64,000 nucleotides of DNA from assembly GCA_052174475.1 (NCBI GenBank), contig JBQMRO010000058.1:1-64000 (forward strand), given 5' to 3'. Shown here piece after piece: positions 43,764-54,370 of the stretch. The translations under genes and the position numbers were made by a program. The notes below the pieces were generated by a model. It worked only from the letters and a program-made list of their open reading frames with translations. It ran no database searches and was not told the origin of the DNA. Each line of letters opens with the position of its first letter. Within the stretch, counting starts at the first letter, position 1. Source of the DNA: Arsenophonus sp052174475. GTDB taxonomy: Bacteria; Pseudomonadota; Gammaproteobacteria; Enterobacterales; Enterobacteriaceae.

Positions 43764-43997
43764 AAATTTAATCGCCATTTACTTTTTATTCTTAGCTTGC
43801 TTCAATATCGTTACTATATATTTCCGTTGATTAAGTGGTACACTTTTATTTTATATGAACTTGCAATACAATAGTTGCCATATCTTATTAAAGATCAGAT
43901 ATGTCAAGATATTTTATCAGTGATATCAAATATAAATAATATTTAGCACAATAATTATCTGTCGTACTCATTTTAAATAAATATAAAACAAGAAAAG

Positions 43998-45388
43998 GAT
44001 TATATTCATTTTTAATCTATTGGGTTTCGGAAAACGGTGCTGTATCCTACTGATTTATTTCATAAATTATCTTAATAATAGAGAGGTGATATACTATAAA
44101 AGTCTACCCTATACAGGTATCTGCGAAATTAGATATTATCCTGATCCATCACATGAATTCATCCATAAGTGATTCCATTAGCTAATAGACACAGCTATTA
44201 AGAATGAAGATCGAAGTCATGCAGTATCAAGATACTGAACTCTGCTTTCTCGATGGCATTCATGGCGTCGATCGTAACAGTTGAATGCTACAACGAATTA
44301 TACAGACTGCTATTAGCGATATTGAGAATAAAGTGTCTAAGGTTAAAGATACCCAAGCAACAAGAACGGAATATACTTCAACAGCTCGTTACTATCGCTT
44401 TATTCTAATGCTATAAAAAATCTAAAGAGGTTAAATGTCTGTAGCTACTATTTGGTATAATATCCCATACTAATGATTTCATGAAGTCATATAAGGGTGA
44501 TTCTTGGTAAAAACACATGCTTTCTCTGGAGTACTATTAGCAGACTGAAACAGCAATAACTTGAATAGTGCAAGCAATAGCGGCTATGTGGTTTAAGCGA
44601 TATCCGCTAGGTTTATTTCTTGGTCATTGGTATATATCGTTCTGTCAGGTAAGTTGATTGCCTTTATCTGCTGATTATTTTATCGGCTGGTACGCATGAC
44701 CATAAAGGAGCTAGTCTAGATTTGCAGTAGAAGATATTTATAAATAGTTATAAGCAAACTGGGCCTAACTTCTGTATGGACTACAATCGCATGACTTAAT
44801 TATATCTTACAGGAATTAAGATTGGAACGCGGTGCTTAGTTTTTTGGAATGGATTGTAAAATATTTTCTAGGTACGCAGTACTAATGTTCTTGGGTGCAT
44901 AAAATATCTGATGTGTTAACTTAATTCTCCAAATGTATGTAATTAAAAGTTAAAACTTGAGCTGTAGAAATTTAGCTAATATAGAGCTCTAATAATGCTG
45001 CTAATAAAACCTTTGATGTTTTGGGGGTAAGGTTTTCAATGAAGTATCATATTGCAGCAATGAAGAAGCTAAAAAAGATCGAAAAGAACGTTGTCATTAT
45101 ATAACTTTTTCTTAACGAGAATATGGCATCAATAAGAACGACGAATCACGATTGAATCGTGAGATTATAAATTCGACGCACCCAAAATCACTATAGTTCA
45201 ATAAAATAACTCATTAAATGATATTTAAACTGCTGCAATCTGCTCATAAAGCTCGAGTTAATTAAAGGGATTCAACCTGCTTTGACTCCTCTGATAATAA
45301 GATCTAATTTAAAAATGGAACATAGATTTATAAAGCATCAGAGTAGAAAAATCAGCCTGACTATCATATACTAGGTTTAATAATAACT
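43998..45388 (+). mobile_element. IS256-type element, near full length, inactivated
   Basis: About 1.39 kb, with a worn 5' end (GATTATATTCATTTTTAATC) and a 3' end AGGTTTAATAATAAC. It aligns with the other forward copies. No open transposase. Confidence 0.78.
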
Positions 45389-48100
45389 ATAAATAATTAC
45401 CTAAGAATATTTCATTCTAATTCATTTAGAGGTGAATTTTAAACATTCATGAATAAATCAGCTGAAACTTTATAAGTCGGTTGAAAAAAATTATTAATTT
45501 TGCTTTAGAGTACATTAGAGTATTTCAAATACTAGAAGTTGGTAATAGCTACTCTGAAGATTTGATTTACTTGTAAGCGACCATTATGGAATTGAGTGTA
45601 GGATAAAAATAGATTCAACTTATCTATGAAAAAATCCTTTACCAAATTTCTAAAAATGAAATTGGAAATAATTTATTGCGGAAATCCAGACGCCAGATGT
45701 TTTTATAAAACGGTATTTTAGTAGTTTTTGGTGAGAGCCTTATGGTCTAAAATTAACACTTTCGATACTAAATTACCACACTTGACTACCAAAACTAACC
45801 TAGAATTACTGACTCCAATACCCAAAGGAAATCAATAACCCGATTAAATCCTAGATAACAATGGTTCAGACTATCAATCTGTTAAGCAAGTATTGCAAGA
45901 TATAGATCTCAGGCAAAAAAATCATTAATGCCAGCATTGCAAATAGCTGGCAAGGGTTCTTCAACCATAAAAACCATAAGAATTCAGAAAACGTAACCTT
46001 TAATATTATTACAAATAATTTTTAACAAAATTTATGAAATAACTAAAATACCTGATTGGTCTATGAAATGTCTATAACCTATAGCGCAAAAATCACAACT
46101 TCTCGTAAAAAGTAACAAATTTAAATGTTTTACCTAAGCTACTGGAGCACAGAGCGGTTTTAAGAAAAATGGATGCAATCTGTAACAGAACGATATGTTC
46201 AGACAGCGCTATCGCAGAACGTGTTACTCCACGGCAAAGAGATTTAAACGAAAATCAAAAGTTCTGCTTGCTTGCCTGATAGAAAATTAATACAAGCGGA
46301 GTAAAATTAAAACGCTTATAGAGAATTAAAATCTAATTGAACACTTTACCGATGTTGCCCTAAATAACTACAAGACACTAAATTCGAATACAGAACATTG
46401 TTTAAACTTTGTAACATCTATGCTATTAGCTTGAACGCCTAAACCGTACTTTGGCTGTTTAGTAATGTAGTAAAGTTCGATATAAGAAAAATCCTTTGGC
46501 GTTAATTATTATAAAATACTTTATCAACGCGTACTAAAACTTTGCACTTATTCACGATATCTATACAAATTATTAGGGCATTCAAATTAATGTGAAATAA
46601 AAAAACCAATCGCTAAGATACAGAAGTTATTAAATATTATACTTAGATTGAGTTTATTATCTTCGATGAAGATAGGGTCCGGTTTAACCTCAAAGAGAAA
46701 AAGCTTATATTGTTCAAGATCATCAATGCGCCGATATGAGGCGATAAAATCACCAATTCTATGAGAAATCTATTGCTTTATAAGCTATCTCAATTTATCG
46801 GCGAGATTGTGATTGATTGCATGAACGATGGTAGCGGTTGTACTCTGTGACATTCACGTTGGGAAGTTTTCCCAGTCAAGTATATTTGACTAAAACTCAG
46901 ACATCAATCAGAAATTAATTTAGAAAGCGCTACAATCCCTACAACGCCATTTTTAGCTGATACGACATCACAAAATCTATCCATAAGTACACTATATACT
47001 GTAGTGTATGTAGAATTTATTAAAATTTAAAAGTAATATACTTAATGAAAATATTTACAAAAAGGTGATTTCAATACGAAGTTTATCAGCATCTACCCAG
47101 TAATAGGCTATTTATAGAATATATAATAAGGGATTTTCTATTGAAAAAACACTTAACATTGACTTTAAACTCTAACATTTAGCTATAAAATTGGAAGAGA
47201 GTTAAAATAAGCAAACTACCACATTAGATAATTAGCAAAATCTGGATTTCTTCCTTATACATAAATCCTACACAGGTTTAAATATGTTAGTCAGAAATAA
47301 AAACCTAAAGCCTATAAATTATAGGAGCTTTAAGCACCTATTAAAGTATTTAAAGGATTAGATTCTAAATTTAGTTTTAAACTGGATGCTGTTTTGCTAA
47401 TAAAAGCAACACACTATGCCAGGATTTTTAACTGAAAATAACGATATACTCAATTGTAATGTTACTTGCTTTCTAATACATATACAACATGGCTTTATCA
47501 AGCATTAAAAACATCCGATAAAGTGAGTTTTATCACTAAAATGACTATCATTATTTCTACCGAAACGAACAAAAAAAAGGAGAGGCGATAACAGCAAAGA
47601 AAGTATATTAGTCTTCATGACTCAACCATGAAGAGTGCCTAGATCCAAGAATAGACACATATTTAAGAAGTAAACTATTAAAAAATAATATAGAGCATAA
47701 TTAAATCCATTAATATTTTTATTTGATTCTTACTCTTTATTTTGATGCTTTCATTCCTTTTTGTACCTACTGTAGTTGAATGTTTTATTGTTAATTTTAA
47801 ATATCAATATCCAGTTGAACGCACAATTCATCACTTTAAAATTTCATGGATCAATATTTTCCAGCAAAATCAGAATAAGAAATGATTTTTGAACTCTTTT
47901 ACCCTCCAAGCAGTTAACCATTGTTTGGACGTGTAATCTATATCGCGCTTTTCTCAGAAAAGCTACAAATAAATTCAAATAATGATAGAAGTTGCCGATA
48001 ACAAGGTTTGCATGAAGTACCATCATCAAAGATTATTTGTGAAATCTCAGTGTTATTAAATCTGTATCTTTCATACAATATAAACGAGATGTTGCTAATT
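45389..48100. other. 2.7 kb of unidentified decayed sequence
   Basis: The longest stretch in the left 58 kb that is neither a gene nor a recognisable IS. Plus-strand segments look protein-derived, for example ILDNNGSDYQSVKQVLQDI near 45860 and IGEIVIDCMNDGSGCTLC near 46800, separated by stops and frameshifts. I could not assign these to a family. Probably one or more large chromosomal genes that were lost. Confidence 0.4.
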
Positions 48101-48490
48101 GGCTATCTTAGTAAAAGTTTTGTAGAAATTTCTTCTTCTATAAGAAGAAATTTCTCTATAGAGATTGCCATGAAAAAGTAAACAGTCTACAGAGTAAAAA
48201 ACTCTTTTCTTGTTTTTTATTAACATACAACTACCAATCATTAGATTGGCTCGATGATAATCTATTAGATTATCTTGATTCATATATTAAATCAACTCAT
48301 TTTACTTTATCCTGCTCATATTATCATAATGAATATGTTATCCAGTCTGGAGATTCATCAGACTTACAGAGATATCGTTGTAAAATCTTTAATTATATGA
48401 AAAGATTTAACAATCTTACTTGAAGTCTTCTGACAAATTACATCACAAAGATAAATAGTTTAGTTATCTGCAGATGCATATTGAGTAGCT
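48101..48490 (+). mobile_element. IS1595-type element, 5' part
   Basis: It starts GGCTATCTTAGTAAAAG, a clear form of the family end, and aligns with 52346-52740. It is interrupted at 48490 by a minus-strand IS256-type copy, and I did not find its 3' part. A 13-bp perfect hairpin lies at 48125-48154. Confidence 0.7.
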
Positions 48491-49439
48491 AAGTTATTGG
48501 CAAATCTGGTGTATGGCGATTAGGCTGCATTCCGATCTAATATTTCATAAATCTGTTTTCCATCCTTAAATTGAATGTTATTTACTATCAGATTACAGAA
48601 GATTAAATCCCCCGTTTAGCCGGTTCTAGGTTTTCTGAGCAGACGAGAGCAGTTTAAATAGCATTAAAAGGGTTGTTTTGAGCCGCAGTGCTTAACAAGA
48701 CAGCTTTTCGTAGGATTTTACTGTCACAAAATCAGATTCAATCTGATTAGTCATTCTTATTAATATTAGTGCGGATGTGACGAGAAGATATAGAATGTCA
48801 TCCGTTCTTCTAGCTCTTTCTCCAACTTCTTCATCGCTGGATAATATTTTCTTAACCCATTTTCCAACAAAATATTAAGAGCTTTATTATCAGAATCATG
48901 GCTTTCTTGTGGTACCAAGAGCTATTGAAACTCACCCTTAATTTTGATTACATACCTTTTAGGAATTAAATCAATGCATTAGCTATTTTATGTAGCTAAT
49001 GGCGTTGGTGCTACATTATCCAGAAATATTTCTGCTACTGGATTCTAAAAAACTAAAAGCAGAGTCTTCCGTAGCAATCATCCTGAGGAGATATAGTTAA
49101 GCTACGCAGTTGCAGTATATCGAGAAGTTCGGCTAAATTCGCTTACAATACTCGATAAGCATTTTCAACTGCAGTTAAATCATTACGTAAATGCACAATG
49201 TTGCTGTCAAATAATGAACCAGCAAGAAAAGGCGATCAGCTTATTTGATAGAACGGCATATGCCATTAGCCAAGAAATAAATATAGAGTCATATATTGCT
49301 TAAGTTACGCAGGCACCAATGCCTGTGCTGTTCAATGTATTACAGTTTTAATCTTCTAATGATCTCCATAACAGGAGAGACACCACCTATATGCTTTTTA
49401 TTGATAAGCAACTCTACAATCATGAAAACCACTGGTAGA

Positions 49440-49478
49440 GTTACCCCATAGCTTTCAGGTAGAAAGCTATGGGGTAAC
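49440..49478. repeat. Perfect 17-bp inverted repeat inside the IS256-type copy
   Basis: Arms 49440-49456 (GTTACCCCATAGCTTTC) and 49462-49478 with a 5-nt loop. Sister IS256-type copies have unrelated, non-palindromic sequence at the right-hand arm position. Confidence 0.92.
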
Positions 49479-49863
49479 AACTCTTCAATGTTTTACGCGT
49501 TTTAGATAAGGTAATAATAAGCTGTTAAATAATATTCCGTTATTGCTGAGATCCCATAACCCTTAGTTACCTTAATCTCAACATCATCCATATTAGTCTA
49601 CATAGATCACTGTGACAAATAACCATTACTTTGTTTATTGATAAAGGCAAAAGCAGTAGGCAAATTATCGCAGCATGGCTTCGAGCTCCGTCTCAACAAC
49701 GGTGTTAAACTGACTAGAACGTTATTACGAATGAGTTCATTCAAGGGATTACGATAAATATTTAGTTTAGTGGATACTTGTAAGGTAGTTATTGTTACGG
49801 TATATCATGTTTATATTGTTAAAATTATTCACGAAATCAATTAGTAGGATTCGCTAGCATCTC

Positions 49864-49895
49864 CATAACACCATAACACCATAACACCATAACAC
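49864..49895. repeat. 8-bp tandem repeat, four copies
   Basis: Four exact copies of CATAACAC near the 5' end of the IS256-type copy. Sister copies have a single related unit at this site, so this is a local slippage expansion. Confidence 0.93.
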
Positions 49896-49924
49896 CAGCT
49901 CACCAGAAATGAGCATAAAACTTC

Positions 49925-50053
49925 TAAGGGGAGTTGACCTTTACTATACTAGTAGTAACAATAGGTCCAATTTAAGGATAGAGAATAGATTTATAAAGGA
50001 TCATAGCAAAGAGTAGCGTAACCATCATCATACACAAGATTTGCTAACAACTC
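49925..50053 (+). mobile_element. IS256-type 3' end fragment beside tRNA-Ser
   Basis: About 130 bp matching the forward 3' end (CCAATTTAAGGATAGAG, then CACAAGATTTGCTAACAACTC). It follows the 5' end of the minus-strand copy and stops 7 bp from the 3' end of the tRNA-Ser gene. Confidence 0.65.
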
Positions 50054-50059
50054 AAAAAA

Positions 50060-50144
50060 TGGAGGAGGAGAGATTCGAACTCTCGAATGGTTTCCCATCG
50101 GCGGTTTTCAAGACCGCTGCCTTCAACCGCTCGGCCACCCCTCC
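50060..50144 (-). tRNA. serT: tRNA-Ser(UGA)
   Basis: On the minus strand, starting at 50144. The acceptor stem GGAGGGG pairs with CTCCTCC (one G-T), a long D-arm with GCCGAGCGGTTGAAGGC follows, then an anticodon arm with loop CTTGAAA (anticodon UGA), a class II variable arm with a 5-bp-type stem, and a T-arm GAGAG-TTCGAAT-CTCTC. The base after the acceptor stem is A (E. coli has G73), and no CCA is encoded; T's follow. Nearby tusE and hspQ match the E. coli serT neighbourhood. It must read UCA and, by wobble, other UCN codons. Confidence 0.93.
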
Positions 50145-50156
50145 ACAATTCTCAAA

Positions 50157-50184
50157 ACTATAAACATAGCTTGAATACTTGCAA
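50157..50184 (-). promoter_or_regulatory. Candidate promoter of tRNA-Ser
   Basis: On the minus strand, TTGCAA (50179-50184) and TATAGT (50157-50162) are separated by 16 bp, with the -10 ending 12 bp before the tRNA 5' end. Plausible sigma-70 promoter. Confidence 0.5.
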
Positions 50185-50326
50185 ATCCTTATATAATTTA
50201 ATCGCTTTATATTTATCCTATTAAGTGATTATTCGCTTAATTTATCAGCATTTTACTAATTTACTTGTATAAGGATTTTAATTTTGCTAAATTAGCCATA
50301 AAATTAATTTTTTCTTAAAACATTAT

Positions 50327-50656
50327 ATGTTTATATTTAAAGGTCACAAAATTAACACTGATGCCGATGGTTACCTTAAAAATACCAAAGATTGGTCTGA
50401 ATCTATAGCATTTCTCTTGGCTAAACAAGAGAATATTATATTAACAGAACAACATTTGGAAATCATTCACTTTGTTCGTGAATTTTATCTTGAATTCAAT
50501 ATTTCCCCGTCTATTCGTATGTTAGTAAAAGCAATTGTTAAAAAACATGGTGAGCATATTGGTAATAGTCGTTATCTTTACCGCCTTTTTCCAAAAGGGC
50601 CTGCGAAGCAGGCAACAAAATTTGCTGGTTTACCTAAACCGGTAAAATGTATTTGA
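50327..50656 (+). CDS. tusE: Sulfur relay protein TusE (DsrC family)
   Basis: TusE accepts sulfur from TusBCD and hands it to MnmA for 2-thiolation of U34 in tRNA-Lys, -Glu and -Gln. 109 residues, the E. coli length, ending KPVKCI with the active Cys108 at the penultimate position. REFYLEFNISPSIRMLVKAI and GNSRYLYRLFPKGPAKQATK are intact. No clear ribosome site. Partner genes (tusA, tusBCD, mnmA) are outside the window. With SufS nearby in the same window, a cysteine-derived sulfur supply is kept. Confidence 0.97.
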   Translation: MFIFKGHKINTDADGYLKNTKDWSESIAFLLAKQENIILTEQHLEIIHFVREFYLEFNISPSIRMLVKAIVKKHGEHIGNSRYLYRLFPKGPAKQATKFAGLPKPVKCI

Positions 50657-51104
50657 GTTATTGGAATGCATGGCAAATATGAAATTTGCTACGTATTTTT
50701 AAGACGTACACTCTTCATTTTTTTAAAATTTAATTTAAGCACCTATTCTGCCCCTCATCAATTTTTAATTAATCCTTTAGTTATTCAACTTGCTGTAATG
50801 AATGTACCAAAAAAGCTTTTATGTTTAAATTATCATGATAGCTATGATGAATATAAACACAAATACAAACATACATTTTACCTTATTTTCCCAAAGTAAG
50901 GTACGATAAAAAAAATTCTACACCTTTAACTCGCCAATAATATATAGTAATTTCTACTTATATTTCACATTTTAGCGCTCTCTTATAATAAGAATAACTT
51001 CAACATATTGTTTTTTATATAAACAACAGATATTCTATATAGTATAGAGAGCTACTAATCTATTTAGTAGAGTTATTAGAAAACTATCGTAATAGAGTGA
51101 CCTG
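50657..51104. other. tusE-hspQ intergenic region, no supported gene
   Basis: yccX and rlmI lie between these genes in E. coli but no remnant is recognisable. An open frame at 50666-50899 (77 codons) is AT-rich, has no ribosome site and looks like chance. Confidence 0.5.
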
Positions 51105-51132
51105 CTTGAAATTTATATTATTACCCACATAT
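51105..51132 (+). promoter_or_regulatory. Sigma-32 (heat-shock) promoter of hspQ
   Basis: CTTGAAA at 51105-51111, a 13-bp spacer, then CCACATAT at 51125-51132 (7 of 8 against the CCCCATNT consensus). It ends 38 bp before the hspQ ATG. Position and match agree with hspQ being a sigma-32 regulon member in E. coli. Confidence 0.75.
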
Positions 51133-51170
51133 CATTACCTATAGAATAGGCTAGCTTCTAGGAGGTAGCA

Positions 51171-51491
51171 ATGATGACTAGCAGTAAATTTAGTATTGGG
51201 CAACAAGTAAGGCACAAACTCCTAGGTTATCTTGGGGTAATAGTAGATGTTGACGCCGAATACTCTCTTGATAAACTACAAGATGATGATATTTCATCTA
51301 ATGCATCTATACGTTCTGCTCCCTGGTACCATGTCGTTATGGAAGATAATAATGGCGAACCTATTCACACTTATCTGGCTGAAGCCCAAATTACTTATGA
51401 AATTTCTGATGAACACCCAGAGCACTCATCTTTAGATGAGTTATCGAGATCGATTAAAACTCAACTTAGAGCTCCACAATTGCGTAATTAA
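51171..51491 (+). CDS. hspQ: Heat shock protein HspQ (hemimethylated-DNA-binding family)
   Basis: HspQ is a small heat-inducible protein, a specificity factor for the Lon protease and formerly described as promoting degradation of mutant DnaA. 106 residues (E. coli 105): KFSIGQQVRHKLLGYLGVIV at the N-terminus, APWYHVVMEDNNGEPIHTYL in the middle, and a final LRAPQLRN. A strong GGAGG site lies 5 nt before the first ATG and 8 nt before a second ATG (51174), so either may be used. It has its own heat-shock promoter and terminator and thus is a complete single-gene unit. Confidence 0.97.
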   Translation: MMTSSKFSIGQQVRHKLLGYLGVIVDVDAEYSLDKLQDDDISSNASIRSAPWYHVVMEDNNGEPIHTYLAEAQITYEISDEHPEHSSLDELSRSIKTQLRAPQLRN

Positions 51492-51506
51492 ACTAATTTT
51501 AAACAC

Positions 51507-51550
51507 AACCAAGAAAGATGATAAACTAATCATCTTTCTTGGTTTTTTTT
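51507..51550 (+). terminator. Rho-independent terminator of hspQ
   Basis: A 16-bp perfect stem (51507-51522 with 51529-51544), a 6-nt loop and a run of T's. It begins 15 bp after the hspQ stop. Confidence 0.95.
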
Positions 51551-51929
51551 TAAACCTAAGTGAAATATCTCTATTTTTTAGCAACCGTTCATCACAATTA
51601 GTAATTCCGATTGCTCTATGATTTCTTAACTTTTTTATTAAAAATACTTAATTGTAATGAAAGTACTTTTATCTTAATTAAGATTGCCTGTTTCATGATC
51701 TTAAAATCAGAAGCTAAATTTCTAAAAATATTTACCATATCAATAAAATATTTATATCAACTAAATGGAGATAAACTTTATGACCAAGTAATTTATTGCT
51801 AACTAATTTTAGACTAACAGCAGTCACATTATATCTTTGATTTATAAGATATTTCATTATTTTATACTTGAACCTTTAGGTTTATCAGAACCGTAGCACG
51901 CTATGGCATGAACGGCGCAGAGCTACGCT
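51551..51929. other. AT-rich region after hspQ, nothing recognised
   Basis: Short open frames at 51436-51621 and 51611-51802 have no ribosome site or homology and are best read as chance. This stretch ends at an IS481-type junction. Confidence 0.45.
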
Positions 51930-52345
51930 ATTCATACTATAATCAAGTATGTTTTCTTTATAAAGATGAATAAAATCCATCAAGTGATGCACTATATATC
52001 TAAAAAGATAATATCTTCTGAAGTTTTATTTAACATTAGTAGATATTTCACATCTACGTGCAAATATAAGCACGTTCGTAGCTTTTAAAGATGTTACGCT
52101 TCATTTTCTGGGAAAGCGTATTCCTACTGCTTCATTATCACTTGAATTTCCTATCCTGTATACGTAAACAGCGATTTAGAAAGATCGAAATACAACTGGA
52201 TTAAGGAATTCACGTATAATAAACCTGACAACAAATATAAATCTTCAAGAAGGAGAAAACTAATTTTTTCAAAAACACTAGAATATTCTCCTGATCGGTC
52301 GACAGCATCGTCTACAAACAATGGATAATATAATTGTAATCATTA
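51930..52345 (-). mobile_element. IS481-type element, middle part
   Basis: Aligns with about 7330-7700 of the minus-strand IS481-type copy (CATCTACGTGCAAATATAAGC, CTCCTGATCGGTCGACAGCATC). The 3' third is missing on the left, and on the right it is interrupted by an IS1595-type element. Confidence 0.65.
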
Positions 52346-53398
52346 ACATTATCTTAAGAAAGATTGTTGATAGAAATTGCTTCTACTATCTGAAGGATTT
52401 TCGCTATAGCGGTTACTATGAAAAGAAAACAGTAATACAGCTTAAATGGATTTTTTCCTTACTCCCTATCCAACATAAAACTGCATATTATTAGTTAGCT
52501 CGGCGACAATATGTTAGATGATACCGATCTATATATTGATGCAACTCATTCAATTTTATCCTACTCATATTATCACAATGAATATATTATCTGCTTGGGG
52601 GAGTAATCATTATGCTTACAGAAATATCATTTTAAAATCTATGATTGCAGAAAAATGTTTAATAACATTATTTGGATCTCTCTATTCTGAAAACTACATT
52701 ACAAGAATAAATAGTTTATTTATATGCGATGTATCTTAAGTAGCTTAACTTACAGGAGTAAGAGAAACAAAATTGATTTGAAAACAGCGTTTAGATGCAT
52801 CCCTGCTTTCTTGATTCAGCGGTAACAACCAACTTAAATACATTAAGTGTTATTGTAGAAAATACATTAAGTGTTATTATTGAAATCGATGAAATATTTT
52901 TCTATGAATTCTTTAAAGAGAAGTGTTATATTCCAGATAGGAAAGGTAGAAAATGTAGGATAGGAGGAGATAAAAAAAGAACGAATCGTGATCTTAATCG
53001 CTCGAGATTCACAGGGTCACATGAACTATAAGATTGTTAAAGAGTCTCATATAGAGTATCTTAGTTATTTTCTTTATCCGATCATCAATCGAAGTTGGTA
53101 CCCTTAGATCAGATTGTACTACATAGTATAAATTTTAGAGAGCATAAAATTAACCGCCTAGCCTAATGTGGCTAGGTAATCAGAAATTTATTAGCAATGA
53201 ATTTCACATTTAAACTGTGAACAGTTATTTTAACTGATAAAAAGGATGGCTAGTAGCCTATAAGCTATGGTTCTGTTTAAAAAAACAGAATTATCTGACC
53301 TTGAAAAATTATTGAAACATAACAATTAAACTATAAATGTAGCTACAATTTTCTCTGTGAGAAAAGCAATAATCTTTGCCAAGATATGAGCTCAATCA
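52346..53398 (+). mobile_element. IS1595-type element, complete length, inactivated
   Basis: About 1.05 kb, from a worn AAGATTGTTGATAGAAATTGC end to GCAATAATCTTTGCCAAGATAT. The stretch 52795-53031 is still open and encodes DEIFFYEFFKEKCYIPDRKG, the IS1595 transposase catalytic region. It contains an in-frame 24-bp tandem duplication at 52837-52884. Confidence 0.75.
52837..52884. repeat. 24-bp tandem duplication in the IS1595-type copy
   Basis: The 24 bp at 52837-52860 and at 52861-52884 differ by only two bases. The duplication keeps the reading frame (TLSVIVEN / TLSVIIEI). Other copies have one unit. Confidence 0.9.
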
Positions 53399-53620
53399 TA
53401 AAAATGGTCTAGTTTCTATCATTTAACAAATGTAAGTTCGATTTGCTATAACGTTCAGCAAAAGTATACACAGGAATACTTTTTCTAACCTGAAGAGTAA
53501 GTTTAGATTTAAGTATTGGTTCTATGACTATGTAACTAAATCATCATTATATTTTATCCTCAATCATATACTCTTAGTAAGAGTATATTGTCATAAATAA
53601 GGATATACGACTAAAGTTAA
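53399..53620 (-). mobile_element. IS481-type element, 5' part
   Basis: The 5' terminal block of the IS481-type element (compare 7698-7930 and 32199-32450), resuming after the IS1595-type insertion. It ends at about 53620, directly before fadB debris. A 10-bp perfect hairpin lies at 53566-53588. Confidence 0.65.
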
Positions 53621-53639
53621 TATAATAATTCGAGATCAA

Positions 53640-54114
53640 ATCAATACTGAAATAGTAAACTATAGCATAATATCTAACTTAACTTTAAGCAAACCAATTT
53701 TAAGATCTGATATAGAGTGGGTATAACGTTAATATATTTCTAGTACACATTCACAACCTTTCATAAAGCGTAACTATTAATTGAGTTAACGATTGGAATG
53801 TAGATCTTTGATTATGATTAAAGATACTGTTCGCAACATTAAACCATTACTAAAATTGTAACATGGTGCCTTAAATAAGGAGAAGAATGGTTTATTATCT
53901 GCATCAACAATAAAAATAGGTTTTTTAAAATCAAAATTAGCTCCCTTAATTAACTTAAGGTATTTTTTTCTTTTCTAGTAAATTAATAGTTTTATTACTA
54001 AATAAATGGTTTCTAATTCAAATTTATTAATGATATTTGGTAAGTTAAATATTAATTTTGTTATACCGGGGTTTTTTATTTAATTAACTAAATAGTATTA
54101 CTTTAATAGAGCAT
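53640..54114 (-). pseudogene. fadB: fadB 5' remnant, disrupted by an IS481-type element
   Basis: Fatty-acid oxidation complex alpha subunit. On the minus strand from the ATG at 54114: ML Y..SNT (FadB MLYKGETL), then GITKLIFNLPNIINK (GIAELVFDAPGSVNK), KKPIFIVDADNKPFFSLF (NKAAFIVGADITEFLSLF), a KGCECVL segment (GGGCECVL), and an IGL..KLDIM segment (IGLPETKLGIMPGFGG), with many frameshifts and stops. About 155 codons remain. It stops where the IS481-type end begins and is divergent from pepQ, as in E. coli. Confidence 0.8.
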
Positions 54115-54370
54115 ACTGATATTCTATTATTTATATTTGATACGACCAGTAGTTAACAGTCTGCTTTTATTAAAAAAAATTTAATATAACAATATCCTAG
54201 CGTAATTACAACAAATTATATGGATTGTTAAAAACAATACTAGTATTTAGTTATTTATTTTCATTGAAAAAAATAGATACTTTAGTTGTGGAAAAATATT
54301 TATTAAATTAAAAATAATATTTAATTAAATATTTATTAAATAATAGAAATAAAAATAACAGGGAACTAAA

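Larger units (their letters stand above)
48491..49921 (-). mobile_element. IS256-type element, near full length, inactivated
   Basis: About 1.43 kb, from AAGTTATTGGCAAATCTGGTG to AGAAATGAGCATAAAACTT. It contains a 17-bp perfect hairpin and an 8-bp tandem array that sister copies lack. Confidence 0.8.

Noticed and set aside
50666..50899. 77-codon open frame after tusE
   Set aside because: No ribosome site or homology, AT-driven composition, and no conserved small gene is known at this place.
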